From contig NZ_MAGP01000121.1 of assembly GCF_002926165.1 (NCBI RefSeq), positions 1 through 64,000 of the forward strand: a stretch of 64,000 bases of DNA. Direction: 5' to 3'. The translations under genes were made by a program, and so were the position numbers. The stretch comes from Micromonospora chalcea (GTDB taxonomy: Bacteria; Actinomycetota; Actinomycetes; Mycobacteriales; Micromonosporaceae). The notes below the pieces were generated by a model. That model made no database searches. It was not told the origin of the DNA and saw only the letters and a list, made by a program, of their open reading frames with translations. The first letter of the stretch is position 1; each line of letters starts with the position of its first letter. This document shows positions 1 to 7,804 of this stretch, piece after piece.

Positions 1-337
1 GTGGTGGGCGGCACTCTGGTGGCGGAATCGTTGGCGGGTGCGGGGCGTTGTAACCGGGTGAACGACCGAGCAGGACCGCCCCCGAGCGGTCGGCTGAGGG
101 AACACGGCCTGCGGGTCGTTGAGCCTGGTTCCGACGACGTGAACCCGCGCCCGGGTGGTGTGAGGTGCCCGGGAATGATGCCGGGTCGCAGGTCGTTGGA
201 CATCCTTCCGGCGCCGCGTGAAGGCCCCCCGCCCTCCGCGAGCAGCCCGAGACCCCTGAGACTTGTGAGCGCCTGACGGTGCCCACGCACCCCCGGTCCC
301 CCCGGGGGGTGTGTCGACCCCGAATGGAGCCCCCATC
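1..337 (+). promoter_or_regulatory. Long GC-rich leader before the secreted lytic protein; possible structured (ydaO-like) RNA
   Basis: About 337 bases without a convincing gene lie before the start at 338. Pieces in order loosely resemble parts of the c-di-AMP (ydaO) riboswitch: GGAATC near 26, GAGGGAACAC near 98, GTGAACCC near 139 and CATCCTTCCGGC near 201. The strongly conserved CCGAACCCGTCAG block of that family is not visible, so this is a suggestion only. In actinomycetes ydaO leaders typically precede secreted cell-wall hydrolases like the gene that follows, which is the main reason to suspect one. The 5' part may lie outside the window. Confidence 0.3.
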
Positions 338-913
338 ATGAACACGATTCTGCGTAAGAGCGTTCTGGGTATTGCTGGTCTGGCTTTCACCGGTGGCGTG
401 TTCGCCGGCCCGGTCGCCGCCCACGCGGCCGACACCACTCACGCGGTCAAGCCGGTCACGGCCACGGTGCAGTCCGACAAGCTGATCCCGCACGGCGTGC
501 AGGGCGCCCAGTCCCGCATCGACCTCAATGACGAGCAGACCAAGAACGTGAAGGCGATCATCGCGGCGACGAAGAAGGCCGGCATGGACGAGCGTGCCGC
601 GGTCGTGTCGATCGCGACGGCGTTGCAGGAGTCGAAGCTGGAGAACCTCGGCCACCTCGGTGACCGTAACGACCACGACTCGCAGGGCCTGTTCCAGCAG
701 CGCCCCTCCAGCGGCTGGGGCACGGTCGAGCAGATCACCGACCCCGAATACTCCACGACCGCGTTCCTGAAGGGCCTCAAGCAGGTCGACGGCTGGCAGG
801 ACATGCCCCTGACCAAGGCCGCCCAGACCGTCCAGGTCTCCGCCTACCCCGACCACTACGCCCAGTGGGAACAGCAGGCCGCCGACCTGGTCGCCGAGCA
901 CTGGAACAAGTAA
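338..913 (+). CDS. Secreted transglycosylase-like cell-wall protein
   Basis: A 191-residue exported protein. The ATG at 338 is preceded by ATGGAG at about 8 bases, so an upstream in-frame GTG at 311 was not used. Residues 1-31 form a signal peptide (positive start, hydrophobic stretch, cleavage near AHAAD). The mature part has a lysozyme/transglycosylase-like fold signature: ATALQESKLENL, then DSQGLFQQRPSSGWG, matching the ES..N..DSxGLFQQ pattern of actinobacterial peptidoglycan hydrolases; the Glu in QES would be catalytic. It probably acts on the cell wall during growth or sporulation. Monocistronic, with a strong terminator directly after it. No substrate can be assigned from the sequence. 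Confidence 0.8.
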   Translation: MNTILRKSVLGIAGLAFTGGVFAGPVAAHAADTTHAVKPVTATVQSDKLIPHGVQGAQSRIDLNDEQTKNVKAIIAATKKAGMDERAAVVSIATALQESKLENLGHLGDRNDHDSQGLFQQRPSSGWGTVEQITDPEYSTTAFLKGLKQVDGWQDMPLTKAAQTVQVSAYPDHYAQWEQQAADLVAEHWNK

Positions 914-924
914 GACAAAACGTG

Positions 925-962
925 AAGGCCGGCACCCCGAACCAACGGGGTGCCGGCCTTTT
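925..962 (+). terminator. Rho-independent terminator
   Basis: A perfect 15-bp stem (925-939 with 946-960), six-base loop AACCAA, ending in TTTT. It follows the transglycosylase-like gene by 11 bases and also separates it from the convergent LamG/PKD gene. Confidence 0.85.
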
Positions 963-977
963 CGCGTACCCGATGGG

Positions 978-2627
978 TCAGGCCGGGGGCAGGACGAACG
1001 TCCACGTGGTGGTGGTCGTGCTGGCCGCGGCGCCGGTGGCGGTGAGCCCGCCGTAGCTGCCGGTCGGCACGCTGCTCGCCGAGTCGGCGAGCAGGCCGGC
1101 CACCCGGCCGCCGCCGGTCTGCGAGGTGTTGCTGCGCACCGCCACGCCGGCCGGCGGGGTGAGCGCGGTGGAGGTGCTGTCGCCGTGCAGCCAGTACGAC
1201 ACGGCCCAGCTCTGCGCGGTGGTCACCGGCGCGTACGGGGTGATGCGGGTGGCGGTGCTCGCCGGGTCGGTGGCCCGGGTGAAGACCGGCGCCCCGGGCG
1301 CGACACCCCGGTACGCGGCCAGCACCAGGTTGCCCTTCGCCTGACTGTCCAGCGTCACCCGGACAGCAGTGCCCGCGTCACCGGCGCTCGCGGTCTTCCA
1401 CCAGGCGGTGGTGGTGGCGAAGCCGCCGTCGAGGCGGTCGAGCCTGCTCCAGCCGGTCACGCCGGCCGGCTCGCCGGTGCCGGTGTGCGTGTTCTGGCTG
1501 AGCAGGAGCAGCAGCATGTCACCGGCCTGCACGCCCGCCGGGACGGTCACGGTGTGGCTGGTCCAGTTGGCGTTCGCGGTGGCCTGGCCGACGTACGAGA
1601 TCCGCTCCGGTACGGGCGCGACAGCAACCTCGACGGTCGCGGTGCCGGTGGCGCCCCGGTCGTCGGTGACGGTGAGCGTGACCGGGTAGGTGCCGGCCGC
1701 CGCGTACGTGTGGGACGTGGTCGGTACGGAGGCGGTGCCGGTGGTGTCGCCGTCGCCGAAGTTCCAGCTGTGGTCCTGGATCGCGCCGTCGGCGTCGGTG
1801 GAACCCGCGCCGGTGAACGTGCACACCAGCCCGGAGCAGGTGGGCGTCAACGCGGCCACCGGCGGCTGGTTCGCGGGGCCGCCCGATCCCTTCAGGATCT
1901 TCACGTAGTCGATGTCGCCGGCGAAGTAGTCGCAGGTGACCTTCGTACCGTCGCACTGGCTCTTGCCGCCGACGGACAGCGGCCAGGTGTTCGCGATGGT
2001 GCCGGTCGGCCCGTTGAGGCGGCTGGTCCGCACGCCGTCGACGTACATCTCCACGTACGCGGAGGTGCGGTTGCAGGTGATCGTGTGCCACTGGCCGTCG
2101 GAGATCGGCACGTCGGTGTAGCCGGTACGGGAGGCGCCGTCCGCGCCCCGGAACAGGCACTTCGGCTTGCCGTTCGGGGCCTCGAACTTCCAGTAGCCGC
2201 CGACCGTGTTGCCCTGTCCCTTCTGGAGGATGTTGCCGAAGGAGTACGTGGTCCGGTAACGGATGGTCACCGAGAAGTCCCCGGCGTCCGGGTTGAAGTC
2301 GGTGGTGTGCGGCACCAGGTCGACGTGGCCCGGGACGTACTCCTTGTCGGTGGGCAGGTGCGTGGCGAAGCGGTGGCCGGTCGCCCCGGCGTAGAGCGCG
2401 CCGGTGACCACCTCACCGCCGATCGTGCCGTGGCGGCCGTTGCCGCTGTAGTCGGTCAGCACCGTCGACGACGACGCCGGCTCGTCCATGCTGTAGAACG
2501 CCACCGTCCGCGTCGCGGTGGCCTGCGCGGGCGCGGCCGATACCGTCACCCCGGCCGCCGCGACGACAGTCGCCACCCCTAATCGTGCGGCCGTCCGCCG
2601 CCACCGTCCCCGCTCGATCGTTGCCAT
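978..2627 (-). CDS. Secreted LamG / PKD domain protein
   Basis: A 549-residue exported protein. The ATG at 2627 has GGGAGGCGG upstream; the open frame runs further through two tRNA genes, so longer starts are excluded. Residues 1-37 are a signal peptide ending APAQA. Residues about 45-255 are a LamG/concanavalin-like domain (YSMDEPASSS, HTITCNRTSAYVEMYVDG, DYVKILKG). Residues about 262-345 are a PKD domain (SWNFGDGDTT, SHTYAAAGTYPVTLTVTD). The C-terminal 200 residues are a further beta-rich, Thr/Ser/Gly-rich domain (WSRLDRLDGG, SYWLHGDS). No catalytic domain is recognised; polysaccharide or surface binding is the likely role. Confidence 0.75.
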   Translation of the reverse strand: MATIERGRWRRTAARLGVATVVAAAGVTVSAAPAQATATRTVAFYSMDEPASSSTVLTDYSGNGRHGTIGGEVVTGALYAGATGHRFATHLPTDKEYVPGHVDLVPHTTDFNPDAGDFSVTIRYRTTYSFGNILQKGQGNTVGGYWKFEAPNGKPKCLFRGADGASRTGYTDVPISDGQWHTITCNRTSAYVEMYVDGVRTSRLNGPTGTIANTWPLSVGGKSQCDGTKVTCDYFAGDIDYVKILKGSGGPANQPPVAALTPTCSGLVCTFTGAGSTDADGAIQDHSWNFGDGDTTGTASVPTTSHTYAAAGTYPVTLTVTDDRGATGTATVEVAVAPVPERISYVGQATANANWTSHTVTVPAGVQAGDMLLLLLSQNTHTGTGEPAGVTGWSRLDRLDGGFATTTAWWKTASAGDAGTAVRVTLDSQAKGNLVLAAYRGVAPGAPVFTRATDPASTATRITPYAPVTTAQSWAVSYWLHGDSTSTALTPPAGVAVRSNTSQTGGGRVAGLLADSASSVPTGSYGGLTATGAAASTTTTTWTFVLPPA

Positions 2628-2780
2628 GTGACCGCCTCCCTGCGCATCGGGCCTCACAGTGACACGCGCGATGGCAGCGGCAGAATAATCCGCACGGTGG
2701 ACCCGGGAGACCGATGTAGCCGGTGCCGGCTGTCCGGTGGGAGACGACCGCCTGTCGACCGGCGGCGTGGTGACTCTCGG

Positions 2781-2852
2781 TGGGCGATACTGGGTTTGAA
2801 CCAGTGACCTCTTCCGTGTCAAGGAAGCGCGCTCCCACTGCGCCAATCGCCC
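2781..2852 (-). tRNA. tRNA-Val(GAC)
   Basis: The minus strand folds as a full tRNA: 7-bp acceptor stem GGGCGAT/ATCGCCC, anticodon loop TTGACAC with anticodon GAC, and a GGTTCAAACC T-arm. CCA is not encoded. It lies 11 bases downstream of tRNA-Gly and is identical to the copy at 6626-6697. Confidence 0.95.
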
Positions 2853-2863
2853 GGGCAATCGCG

Positions 2864-2936
2864 AGCGGACGACGGGATTCGAACCCGCGACCCTCACCTT
2901 GGCAAGGTGATGCGCTACCAGCTGCGCTACGTCCGC
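2864..2936 (-). tRNA. tRNA-Gly(GCC)
   Basis: The acceptor stem GCGGACG/CGTCCGC, D-arm GCGCAGCTGGTAGCGC, anticodon stem-loop CACCTTGCCAAGGTG (anticodon GCC) and T-arm GGGTTCGAATCCC are all present. First gene of a Gly-Val pair; a TAGAGT hexamer at 2968-2973 could be its -10 element. Identical to the copy at 6815-6887. Confidence 0.95.
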
Positions 2937-3095
2937 GTGCCGCCGGTTCGCGCCGGCGACGGGGTGAACTCTACCCGATGCCAAGATCGCCGTGCGGCAG
3001 ACCCCCGCCGTGCCAGGTGGCCGTGTGGTTGCGCCGCTCACCGCCGGGGTACTGAGGCCGGTGACAGCACAACCATCCCCCCGAAGGAGGCTGTC

Positions 3096-3341
3096 GTGGG
3101 TATCGGTACGAGCATTTTCCTGATCGCGGTCGGCGCGATCCTCACGTTCGCGCTCAACGCCAGCGTCGGCGGGGTCGACCTCGACGTCGTCGGCTGGATC
3201 CTCATGGCGGCCGGCGTCCTCGGCCTGATCATGACCACGCTGGTCTGGGGCCGGCGCCGTCAGGTGGTCGCCACGACCACCGAGGAGCCGGTGGAGTACC
3301 GCCGGGTCGAGGAGCGCCGGGACGTCGCACCGCCCATGTGA
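3096..3341 (+). CDS. Small two-helix membrane protein, DUF6458 family
   Basis: An 81-residue protein starting at the GTG at 3096 behind a strong AAGGAGG. Residues 3-20 (IGTSIFLIAVGAILTFAL) and 31-52 (VGWILMAAGVLGLIMTTLV) are two transmembrane helices. A charged cytoplasmic tail follows (WGRRRQ, then EEPVEYRRVEERRD). This layout and the GIGTSIFLIAVGAILTFA start match the actinobacterial DUF6458 family, whose function is unknown. It stands alone, just downstream of the divergently read tRNA pair. Confidence 0.8.
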   Translation: MGIGTSIFLIAVGAILTFALNASVGGVDLDVVGWILMAAGVLGLIMTTLVWGRRRQVVATTTEEPVEYRRVEERRDVAPPM

Positions 3342-3376
3342 TCGTGAGCGGGGCCGACGGAGCTGATCGGTCCCGG

Positions 3377-3415
3377 GACCGGACCGGCCGGATCGAACAT
3401 CCGGCCGGTCCGGTC
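3377..3415. terminator. Strong hairpin between convergent genes
   Basis: A 17-bp perfect stem (3377-3393 with 3399-3415) around loop CGAAC. It lies between the convergent stops at 3341 and 3418. There is no T-run, as is usual for high-GC actinomycete terminators, so it could serve both strands. Confidence 0.7.
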
Positions 3416-3417
3416 TG

Positions 3418-4101
3418 CTATGCCCGCTCGCCGTCGGTAGCGGCACCATCGGTGGCGGCGCGCAGCCCGTACCAGCCGATCGCAGCCACCAGCGCCACCT
3501 GCGCCAGGTAGCTCGCGACGACCACCGCGCGAGCGGCGTCCTGCGGCACCAGCACGAACGCCACCACGTAGACGAGCGCGGCGACGACCAGCGGACGCGG
3601 CATGGTCCGGCCGATCAGGATCCCGACGAGCGCCAGGACCATGCCGAGGACGATCGCCACCTGGCTGCCGAGGACGGCCGGGAGCAGCCCGTCCAGTTGG
3701 TCGTTGAACACGTCGAACAGCGCCCGTCCCTGCGCCTCCGGCACGACCGCCGGATCGGCGGCGTAGGCGAACGGCAGCACCTCCGCGGTGATCGCCAGCG
3801 CGAACACCACGCCGCCGAGGCCGGCCAGGAAGGCACCCACCAGGTTCAGCACGCCCGCGCGGCCCCGGGCCAGCCCGACGATGAACACCGCCGCGGCGAT
3901 CCAGGACACCGCGTACGCGGGCCCGCCCAGGTAGAGGTTCATCGGCCAGTACGCGGACCCCAGCTCACGTACGTCGTCGTAGTGGATCGCGCCGTCGAAC
4001 GGCGGCTCCCACAACATGAACACGGTCCGTCCGGCCAGGGACGCCAGGAGCAGGACGAAAAGGGCGACGAGCGCGGCACGGCGCAACTTCGGTACGGGCA
4101 C
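3418..4101 (-). CDS. Six-helix-type integral membrane protein of unknown function
   Basis: A 227-residue hydrophobic protein. The GTG at 4101 is chosen because GGAGG lies 8 bases upstream; an in-frame ATG at 4176 has no such site. Hydrophobic segments lie near residues 10-30, 55-78, 85-110, 133-160, 165-182 and 190-212. The loop after the first helix is acidic and aromatic (PPFDGAIHYDDVRELGSAYW). No family motif is recognised. It ends 3 bases after a terminator hairpin and lies 96 bases downstream of the membrane LuxR regulator gene on the same strand, so the two may be functionally linked. Confidence 0.65.
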   Translation of the reverse strand: MPVPKLRRAALVALFVLLLASLAGRTVFMLWEPPFDGAIHYDDVRELGSAYWPMNLYLGGPAYAVSWIAAAVFIVGLARGRAGVLNLVGAFLAGLGGVVFALAITAEVLPFAYAADPAVVPEAQGRALFDVFNDQLDGLLPAVLGSQVAIVLGMVLALVGILIGRTMPRPLVVAALVYVVAFVLVPQDAARAVVVASYLAQVALVAAIGWYGLRAATDGAATDGERA

Positions 4102-4197
4102 GGTGAGAGCCTCCGTCGATTCAGGTGTCGCCCCACCGTGCCGAGGTACCGCCCGCGCGGGCATCGGCCTCAGCACCTATCTTCGGAAAATCCCTGC

Positions 4198-5583
4198 TCA
4201 ACGCGACTGTCGGGCGTGCTCCAGCCAGATCCGCGCGGCCCGCACCCGACGGTTCGTGGCGCCGCCGGGCGTCAGGTCGAGCTTGACGAAGATCGCGCGC
4301 AGATGGGCGTCGACGGTCCGCTCGGAGACCACCAGCTGCGCGGCGATCCCCGCGTTGCTGGCGCCGTCGGCGAGCGCGGCGAGCACCTCGCGTTCACGCG
4401 CCGTCAGCCCGCCGACCGACACCGGGCCCGCGGCATCCACAACCGCCGTGGCCGGGGCCGCCGGCTCGATGACGTTCGTCGTCTCCGCCGCACCGCCTCC
4501 CGTCGTACCCTCTGCGCCGCCTCGCGGCGTCACCGGCGCTGTCGGCGCGGCGGTGAGCAGCGCCGCCAGCCGGCCGGTGCCGGCCCACGCCCCGCCGACG
4601 ACGGCGACGGTCAGCGCCGACACGACCAGGGCGACCGAGGTCGGGCCGAGGGACGTCCCGGGAGCGGCCACGAGCGTGCCGACGCCGACCACCAGCAGGG
4701 CCGCGGCGGCCAGGCCCGCGCCGCGCACCACGGCGCCGACCCGGCGCGGCTCGGTGGCGCCGCGGGCGGCGGTGACCGCGCACGCGGCGGCGAACACGGC
4801 GGCCCCGGCCAGTGCCACCAGGAAGGCGACCGAGCCCAGCGACGGTTCGACGTCGCCGGGCGTGCGGGCGACGGCGAGCAGCAGGCAGAAGACGACTGTC
4901 AGCGGCGCGGCGGTGGTGGCCGCCGCGGCCACGCCGAGTCGCGCCCGGACGGCGTGGTGCGATCCGAGAGCGGCCCGCCAGAGCGTCACCGGGAGCAGGA
5001 ACAGCGCCACCGCTGCCAGCAGGGTGACGGCGGGGACGGCCGGCGCGAGCGCGGTACGCCAGGACTCCGCGGCGATCGTCGGAACCCCCGCGAACGGCTG
5101 GGTCGCCGTGGTCAGCAGCGCGTTGACGAGCGTGGCCACGCCCAGGGTGAGGCCCACGAGCCGGTGCGTCCACGGGACGGCGTCGCCGGTGCGGACGGCG
5201 GCCGAGGCGGTCAGCTGAAGGAGTGCCAGCGGCGGGATCCACGCCGAGTTCCACGCCGCGACGGCCGGCGCGGCCCACGGATGCCCGGCCGCGACGGCGG
5301 CCACCGCGACGACGGCGAGCGCCAGATACGCCAGCAGCGACGCGGCGAGCCCCGCCGCCAGCCGGCCGGCGGCCCGGTGACCCGACCGGCTGAGCCGGAG
5401 CGCGGCGAGCGCGGTGACCACGGCTGCCGTCGCGAGGGCCACGGCGCCGACCGGGTCGCTCGCGAAACCGCCGTGCCCGGCCGCGCCCAGGACGGCGAGC
5501 GCCGCGACGCCGAGGGTCGCCGTGGCGGCGGTGAGGACGGGCAGGCTCCGCAGCGCGGGCACCGGGCGGACGACCGCCGTCAT
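4198..5583 (-). CDS. LuxR-type regulator with a polytopic membrane N-terminus
   Basis: A 461-residue protein. The C-terminus (residues about 390-440) is a LuxR/NarL helix-turn-helix: LTAREREVLAALADGASN, then the recognition segment VVSERTVDAHLRAIFVKLDL. The first 330 residues are almost entirely hydrophobic, with about nine or ten predicted helices, and a Pro/Ala/Thr-rich linker joins the halves. There is no receiver, PAS or ATPase domain. It is therefore probably a membrane-tethered regulator whose sensor is the helical bundle. The neighbouring downstream membrane protein is the obvious candidate partner or target. Ligand unknown. Confidence 0.8.
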   Translation of the reverse strand: MTAVVRPVPALRSLPVLTAATATLGVAALAVLGAAGHGGFASDPVGAVALATAAVVTALAALRLSRSGHRAAGRLAAGLAASLLAYLALAVVAVAAVAAGHPWAAPAVAAWNSAWIPPLALLQLTASAAVRTGDAVPWTHRLVGLTLGVATLVNALLTTATQPFAGVPTIAAESWRTALAPAVPAVTLLAAVALFLLPVTLWRAALGSHHAVRARLGVAAAATTAAPLTVVFCLLLAVARTPGDVEPSLGSVAFLVALAGAAVFAAACAVTAARGATEPRRVGAVVRGAGLAAAALLVVGVGTLVAAPGTSLGPTSVALVVSALTVAVVGGAWAGTGRLAALLTAAPTAPVTPRGGAEGTTGGGAAETTNVIEPAAPATAVVDAAGPVSVGGLTAREREVLAALADGASNAGIAAQLVVSERTVDAHLRAIFVKLDLTPGGATNRRVRAARIWLEHARQSR

Positions 5584-5692
5584 CCGTGGTGATCCCGTCG
5601 ACAGCCGGTCGCCGTCCGCCGGCTCGGACGCGGGACAACGGCCACCAGCACATTCAACCCGGTCCCCCGCCCGAGGTCGATCCCGTGGCCGG

Positions 5693-6511
5693 TCAGTCGC
5701 GCATCAGCTCGTTCAGCTCGCCGAAGTCGAGCCCGCCGGCGAGCGCCTCGTACGTCCCGGCGCCGAACACCTCCGCCGCCGCGCTCCGGACCACCGCATA
5801 CGCCGTCTCGGCCAGCGCCGGGCCGAGGCTCACCCGGGCCACCCCGAGCCGCGCCAGCTCGGCCACCGGCGGCGCGCCCGGCCCGGCCAGCACGTTCAGC
5901 GGGGCCGGGATCGCCGCCGTCAGCGCGGCCACCGTCTCCGGCTCCACGGTTCCGGGTACGAAGATCCCGTCCGCGCCGGCGGCCAGGTACGCCTCGGCGC
6001 GCTCGACCGTCTCCGGTACGCCCCCGGCGCCCCGCAGGTACGTGTCGACGCGGGCGTTGACGTACAGCGGGATGCCGGCGCGGTCGGCGGCGGCCCGGAC
6101 CGCGGCGAGCCGGGCGACCTGCTCGTGGATCGGGCGCAGCGGACCGCCGCCGTCGTGCCGGGCGTCCTCGACGTTGACGCCGACGGCTCCGGCGGCGAGC
6201 ACGGCGGCGACGGTCTCGGCGACCTGGTCGGGGTTGTCGCCGTACCCGGATTCGATGTCGGCGGTGACTGGAAGGCGGACCGCGTCGGCGACGCGGCGGA
6301 TGACGTCGACGGCGGTGTCGCGGGCCCGCAGGTCGCCGTCGGGGGCGCCGCGACTCCAGGCGACGCCGGCGCTGGTGGTCGCGATCGCGTGGGCGCCGGC
6401 CGCGGCGACGAGCCGGGCGCTGACCGCGTCCCAGGCGTTGGCCAGGATCAGTGGGTCACCGGGCCGGTGCAGGGCGCGGAACCGCTGGGCTCGGGTCTGT
6501 TGATCGTCCAC
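5693..6511 (-). CDS. Isocitrate lyase / PEP mutase superfamily enzyme
   Basis: A 272-residue soluble protein; the GTG at 6511 was chosen because longer frames run into tRNA-Val. The TIM-barrel signatures of the ICL/PEPM superfamily are present: LANAWDAVSARLVAAAG near residue 22, TSAGVAWSRGAPDG near 45, a metal-site Asp in ADIESGYGDN near 87, and VGVNVEDARHDGGG near 115. The family forms or cleaves C-C or C-P bonds alpha to a carboxylate (2-methylisocitrate lyase, oxaloacetate hydrolase, PEP mutase). The KKCGH motif of true isocitrate lyases is absent, so this belongs to the short, poorly characterised branch. No operon partner indicates the substrate. Confidence 0.8.
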   Translation of the reverse strand: MDDQQTRAQRFRALHRPGDPLILANAWDAVSARLVAAAGAHAIATTSAGVAWSRGAPDGDLRARDTAVDVIRRVADAVRLPVTADIESGYGDNPDQVAETVAAVLAAGAVGVNVEDARHDGGGPLRPIHEQVARLAAVRAAADRAGIPLYVNARVDTYLRGAGGVPETVERAEAYLAAGADGIFVPGTVEPETVAALTAAIPAPLNVLAGPGAPPVAELARLGVARVSLGPALAETAYAVVRSAAAEVFGAGTYEALAGGLDFGELNELMRD

Positions 6512-6585
6512 CGGGCCAGTCTGGGTGGGGCACGCGGGTGCGGCAATGGCCAGCGGCGCGGCACTGGACTGATCGATAGCGACGA

Positions 6586-6619
6586 GAAAGGCCGTGTCGA
6601 ATGATCGACACGGCCTTTC
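6586..6619 (-). terminator. Terminator of the tRNA Gly-Cys-Val cluster
   Basis: A 15-bp perfect stem (6586-6600 with 6605-6619), loop of four, reading into GGCCTTTCTC on the minus strand. It begins 7 bases after the 3' end of tRNA-Val. Confidence 0.85.
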
Positions 6620-6625
6620 CGCTGG

Positions 6626-6697
6626 TGGGCGATACTGGGTTTGAACCAGTGACCTCTTCCGTGTCAAGGAAGCGCGCTCCCACTGCGCCAATCGCCC
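6626..6697 (-). tRNA. tRNA-Val(GAC), second copy
   Basis: Identical over all 72 bases to the gene at 2781-2852 (anticodon loop TTGACAC, anticodon GAC). Last gene of the Gly-Cys-Val cluster. Confidence 0.95.
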
Positions 6698-6709
6698 TCG
6701 TCTACTGCG

Positions 6710-6780
6710 AGGTGGAGACGGGATTTGAACCCGTGTACACGGCTTTGCAGGCCGTTGCCTCGCCTCTCGGCCACTCCACC
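6710..6780 (-). tRNA. tRNA-Cys(GCA)
   Basis: The acceptor stem GGTGGAG/CTCCACC, anticodon stem-loop ACGGCCTGCAAAGCCGT with anticodon GCA, and T-arm GGGTTCAAATCCC are present. It sits between the Gly and Val genes and is the only element missing from the related pair at 2781-2936. Confidence 0.95.
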
Positions 6781-6814
6781 GAGGTTGCCCCCGAACTGCG
6801 TGGCGGCATCTCCG

Positions 6815-6887
6815 AGCGGACGACGGGATTCGAACCCGCGACCCTCACCTTGGCAAGGTGATGCGCTACCAGCTGCGCTACGTCCGC
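6815..6887 (-). tRNA. tRNA-Gly(GCC), second copy
   Basis: Identical over 73 bases to 2864-2936 (anticodon stem-loop CACCTTGCCAAGGTG). First gene of the Gly-Cys-Val transcript. Confidence 0.95.
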
Positions 6888-6919
6888 ACGCCCCCGGTGT
6901 TATCCGGTGACGGATGAGA

Positions 6920-6949
6920 ACTTTAGCCGAGCCCGGGAACGGTTGCCAA
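6920..6949 (-). promoter_or_regulatory. Housekeeping promoter of the tRNA cluster
   Basis: On the minus strand TTGGCA (6944-6949) and TAAAGT (6920-6925) are spaced by 18 bases, close to the -35/-10 consensus for the principal sigma factor. Transcription would start near 6912, about 25 bases before tRNA-Gly. Confidence 0.65.
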
Positions 6950-7148
6950 ATCGGGTTCCGTTTCCGGCGCGTCCGGTGGTGGCGGACGCCGCTCCCCCTC
7001 GGCTTCCTAGGAGCCTGGGTGGCTTCCGTCCGAGAGCACCGGCGAGCGCTCCCACCTGCGGAAGCAGACCGGCGCGTCGAGTGTCCGGCATCCGACTGCC
7101 CGCCCGCCGACCAGCCGCTTCGGTAACTCCCCGTGGTCATTCGGATGG

Positions 7149-7159
7149 GTTACCGTAAC
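7149..7159. promoter_or_regulatory. Palindromic operator candidate at the TetR gene start
   Basis: The perfect palindrome GTTACCGTAAC ends 3 bases before the GTG at 7163. TetR repressors commonly bind such sites to control their own genes. It also overlaps a possible -10 element (TACCGT), so binding would block transcription. Confidence 0.5.
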
Positions 7160-7162
7160 GCC

Positions 7163-7765
7163 GTGACGAGACGAGCCGCCGAGATCCGCCTGGACGCGCT
7201 GCTGCGTACGGCCTGTGAGGTGATCGCGGAACGAGGGCTCGCCAACACCCGCACCGCCGACGTGGCGGAGGCCGCCGGGGTGAGCCAGGCCCTCGTGTTC
7301 TACCACTTCGCCACCAAGGACCGACTGCTCGCGCAGGCGTTCGCGTACGCCGTCGAGCAGGACCTGGCCAAGCTCGACGCGGTGCTCCGCTCCTCCGCGC
7401 CGCCGCTGGCGAAGCTGCGCCGCATGCTGCGCCTGTACGCGCCGGCCGGCCGGGCCACCTCCTGGTCGATGCGCATCGACGGCTGGGCGGAGTCGCTGCG
7501 TACCCCGGAACTGGAGAAGCTCTCCCGGCGGCTGGACCTGCGGTGGCGGCAGGACCTGGCCGCGCTGATCACGGACGGGGTCGCCGAGGGCACGTTCGAC
7601 TGCCCCGACCCGGCCGGCGCGGCCTGGCGGATCAGCGCGGTGATGGACGGCCTCGCGGTCCAGCTCGCGGTGCACGAGCGGGTGATCACGCGCCGCCAGA
7701 TCGCCGAGTGGATCCGCCTCGTCGCCGCCCGCGAACTGGGCCTCGAACCCAGTCAGCTCGACTGA
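7163..7765 (+). CDS. TetR-family transcriptional regulator
   Basis: A 200-residue protein. The N-terminal helix-turn-helix is clear at residues about 8-55 (LLRTACEVIAERGLANT, VAEAAGVSQALVFYHFATKDRLL). The remainder is an all-helical ligand and dimerisation domain with no recognisable ligand signature. The GTG at 7163 was chosen over one at 7133 because the family core begins there. Neither start has a ribosome site, and a -10-like TACCGT at 7151-7156 suggests a leaderless message. Adjacent genes are convergent (7805) or minus-strand tRNAs, so the regulated gene is not obvious beyond likely autoregulation. Confidence 0.85.
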   Translation: MTRRAAEIRLDALLRTACEVIAERGLANTRTADVAEAAGVSQALVFYHFATKDRLLAQAFAYAVEQDLAKLDAVLRSSAPPLAKLRRMLRLYAPAGRATSWSMRIDGWAESLRTPELEKLSRRLDLRWRQDLAALITDGVAEGTFDCPDPAGAAWRISAVMDGLAVQLAVHERVITRRQIAEWIRLVAARELGLEPSQLD

Positions 7766-7804
7766 CCGGGCCCCGCCCCCGGCCCGCGCGGGCGGGTCCG
7801 CCGG

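Noticed and set aside
2628..3449. N-terminal extension of the LamG/PKD protein
   Set aside because: It would run through two tRNA genes; the ATG at 2627 has both a ribosome site and a signal peptide.
3697..5592. Long open frame on the plus strand opposite the LuxR gene
   Set aside because: It is a shadow of the high-GC coding of the minus-strand genes; its product is Arg/Gly/Gln-rich with no domain.
6512..6691. N-terminal extension of the isocitrate-lyase-like enzyme
   Set aside because: The extra residues are translated from tRNA-Val; the family core starts at the GTG at 6511.
2781..6887. Integrated element at a tRNA gene
   Set aside because: No integrase, excision genes or tRNA 3'-end direct repeats were seen near either cluster.
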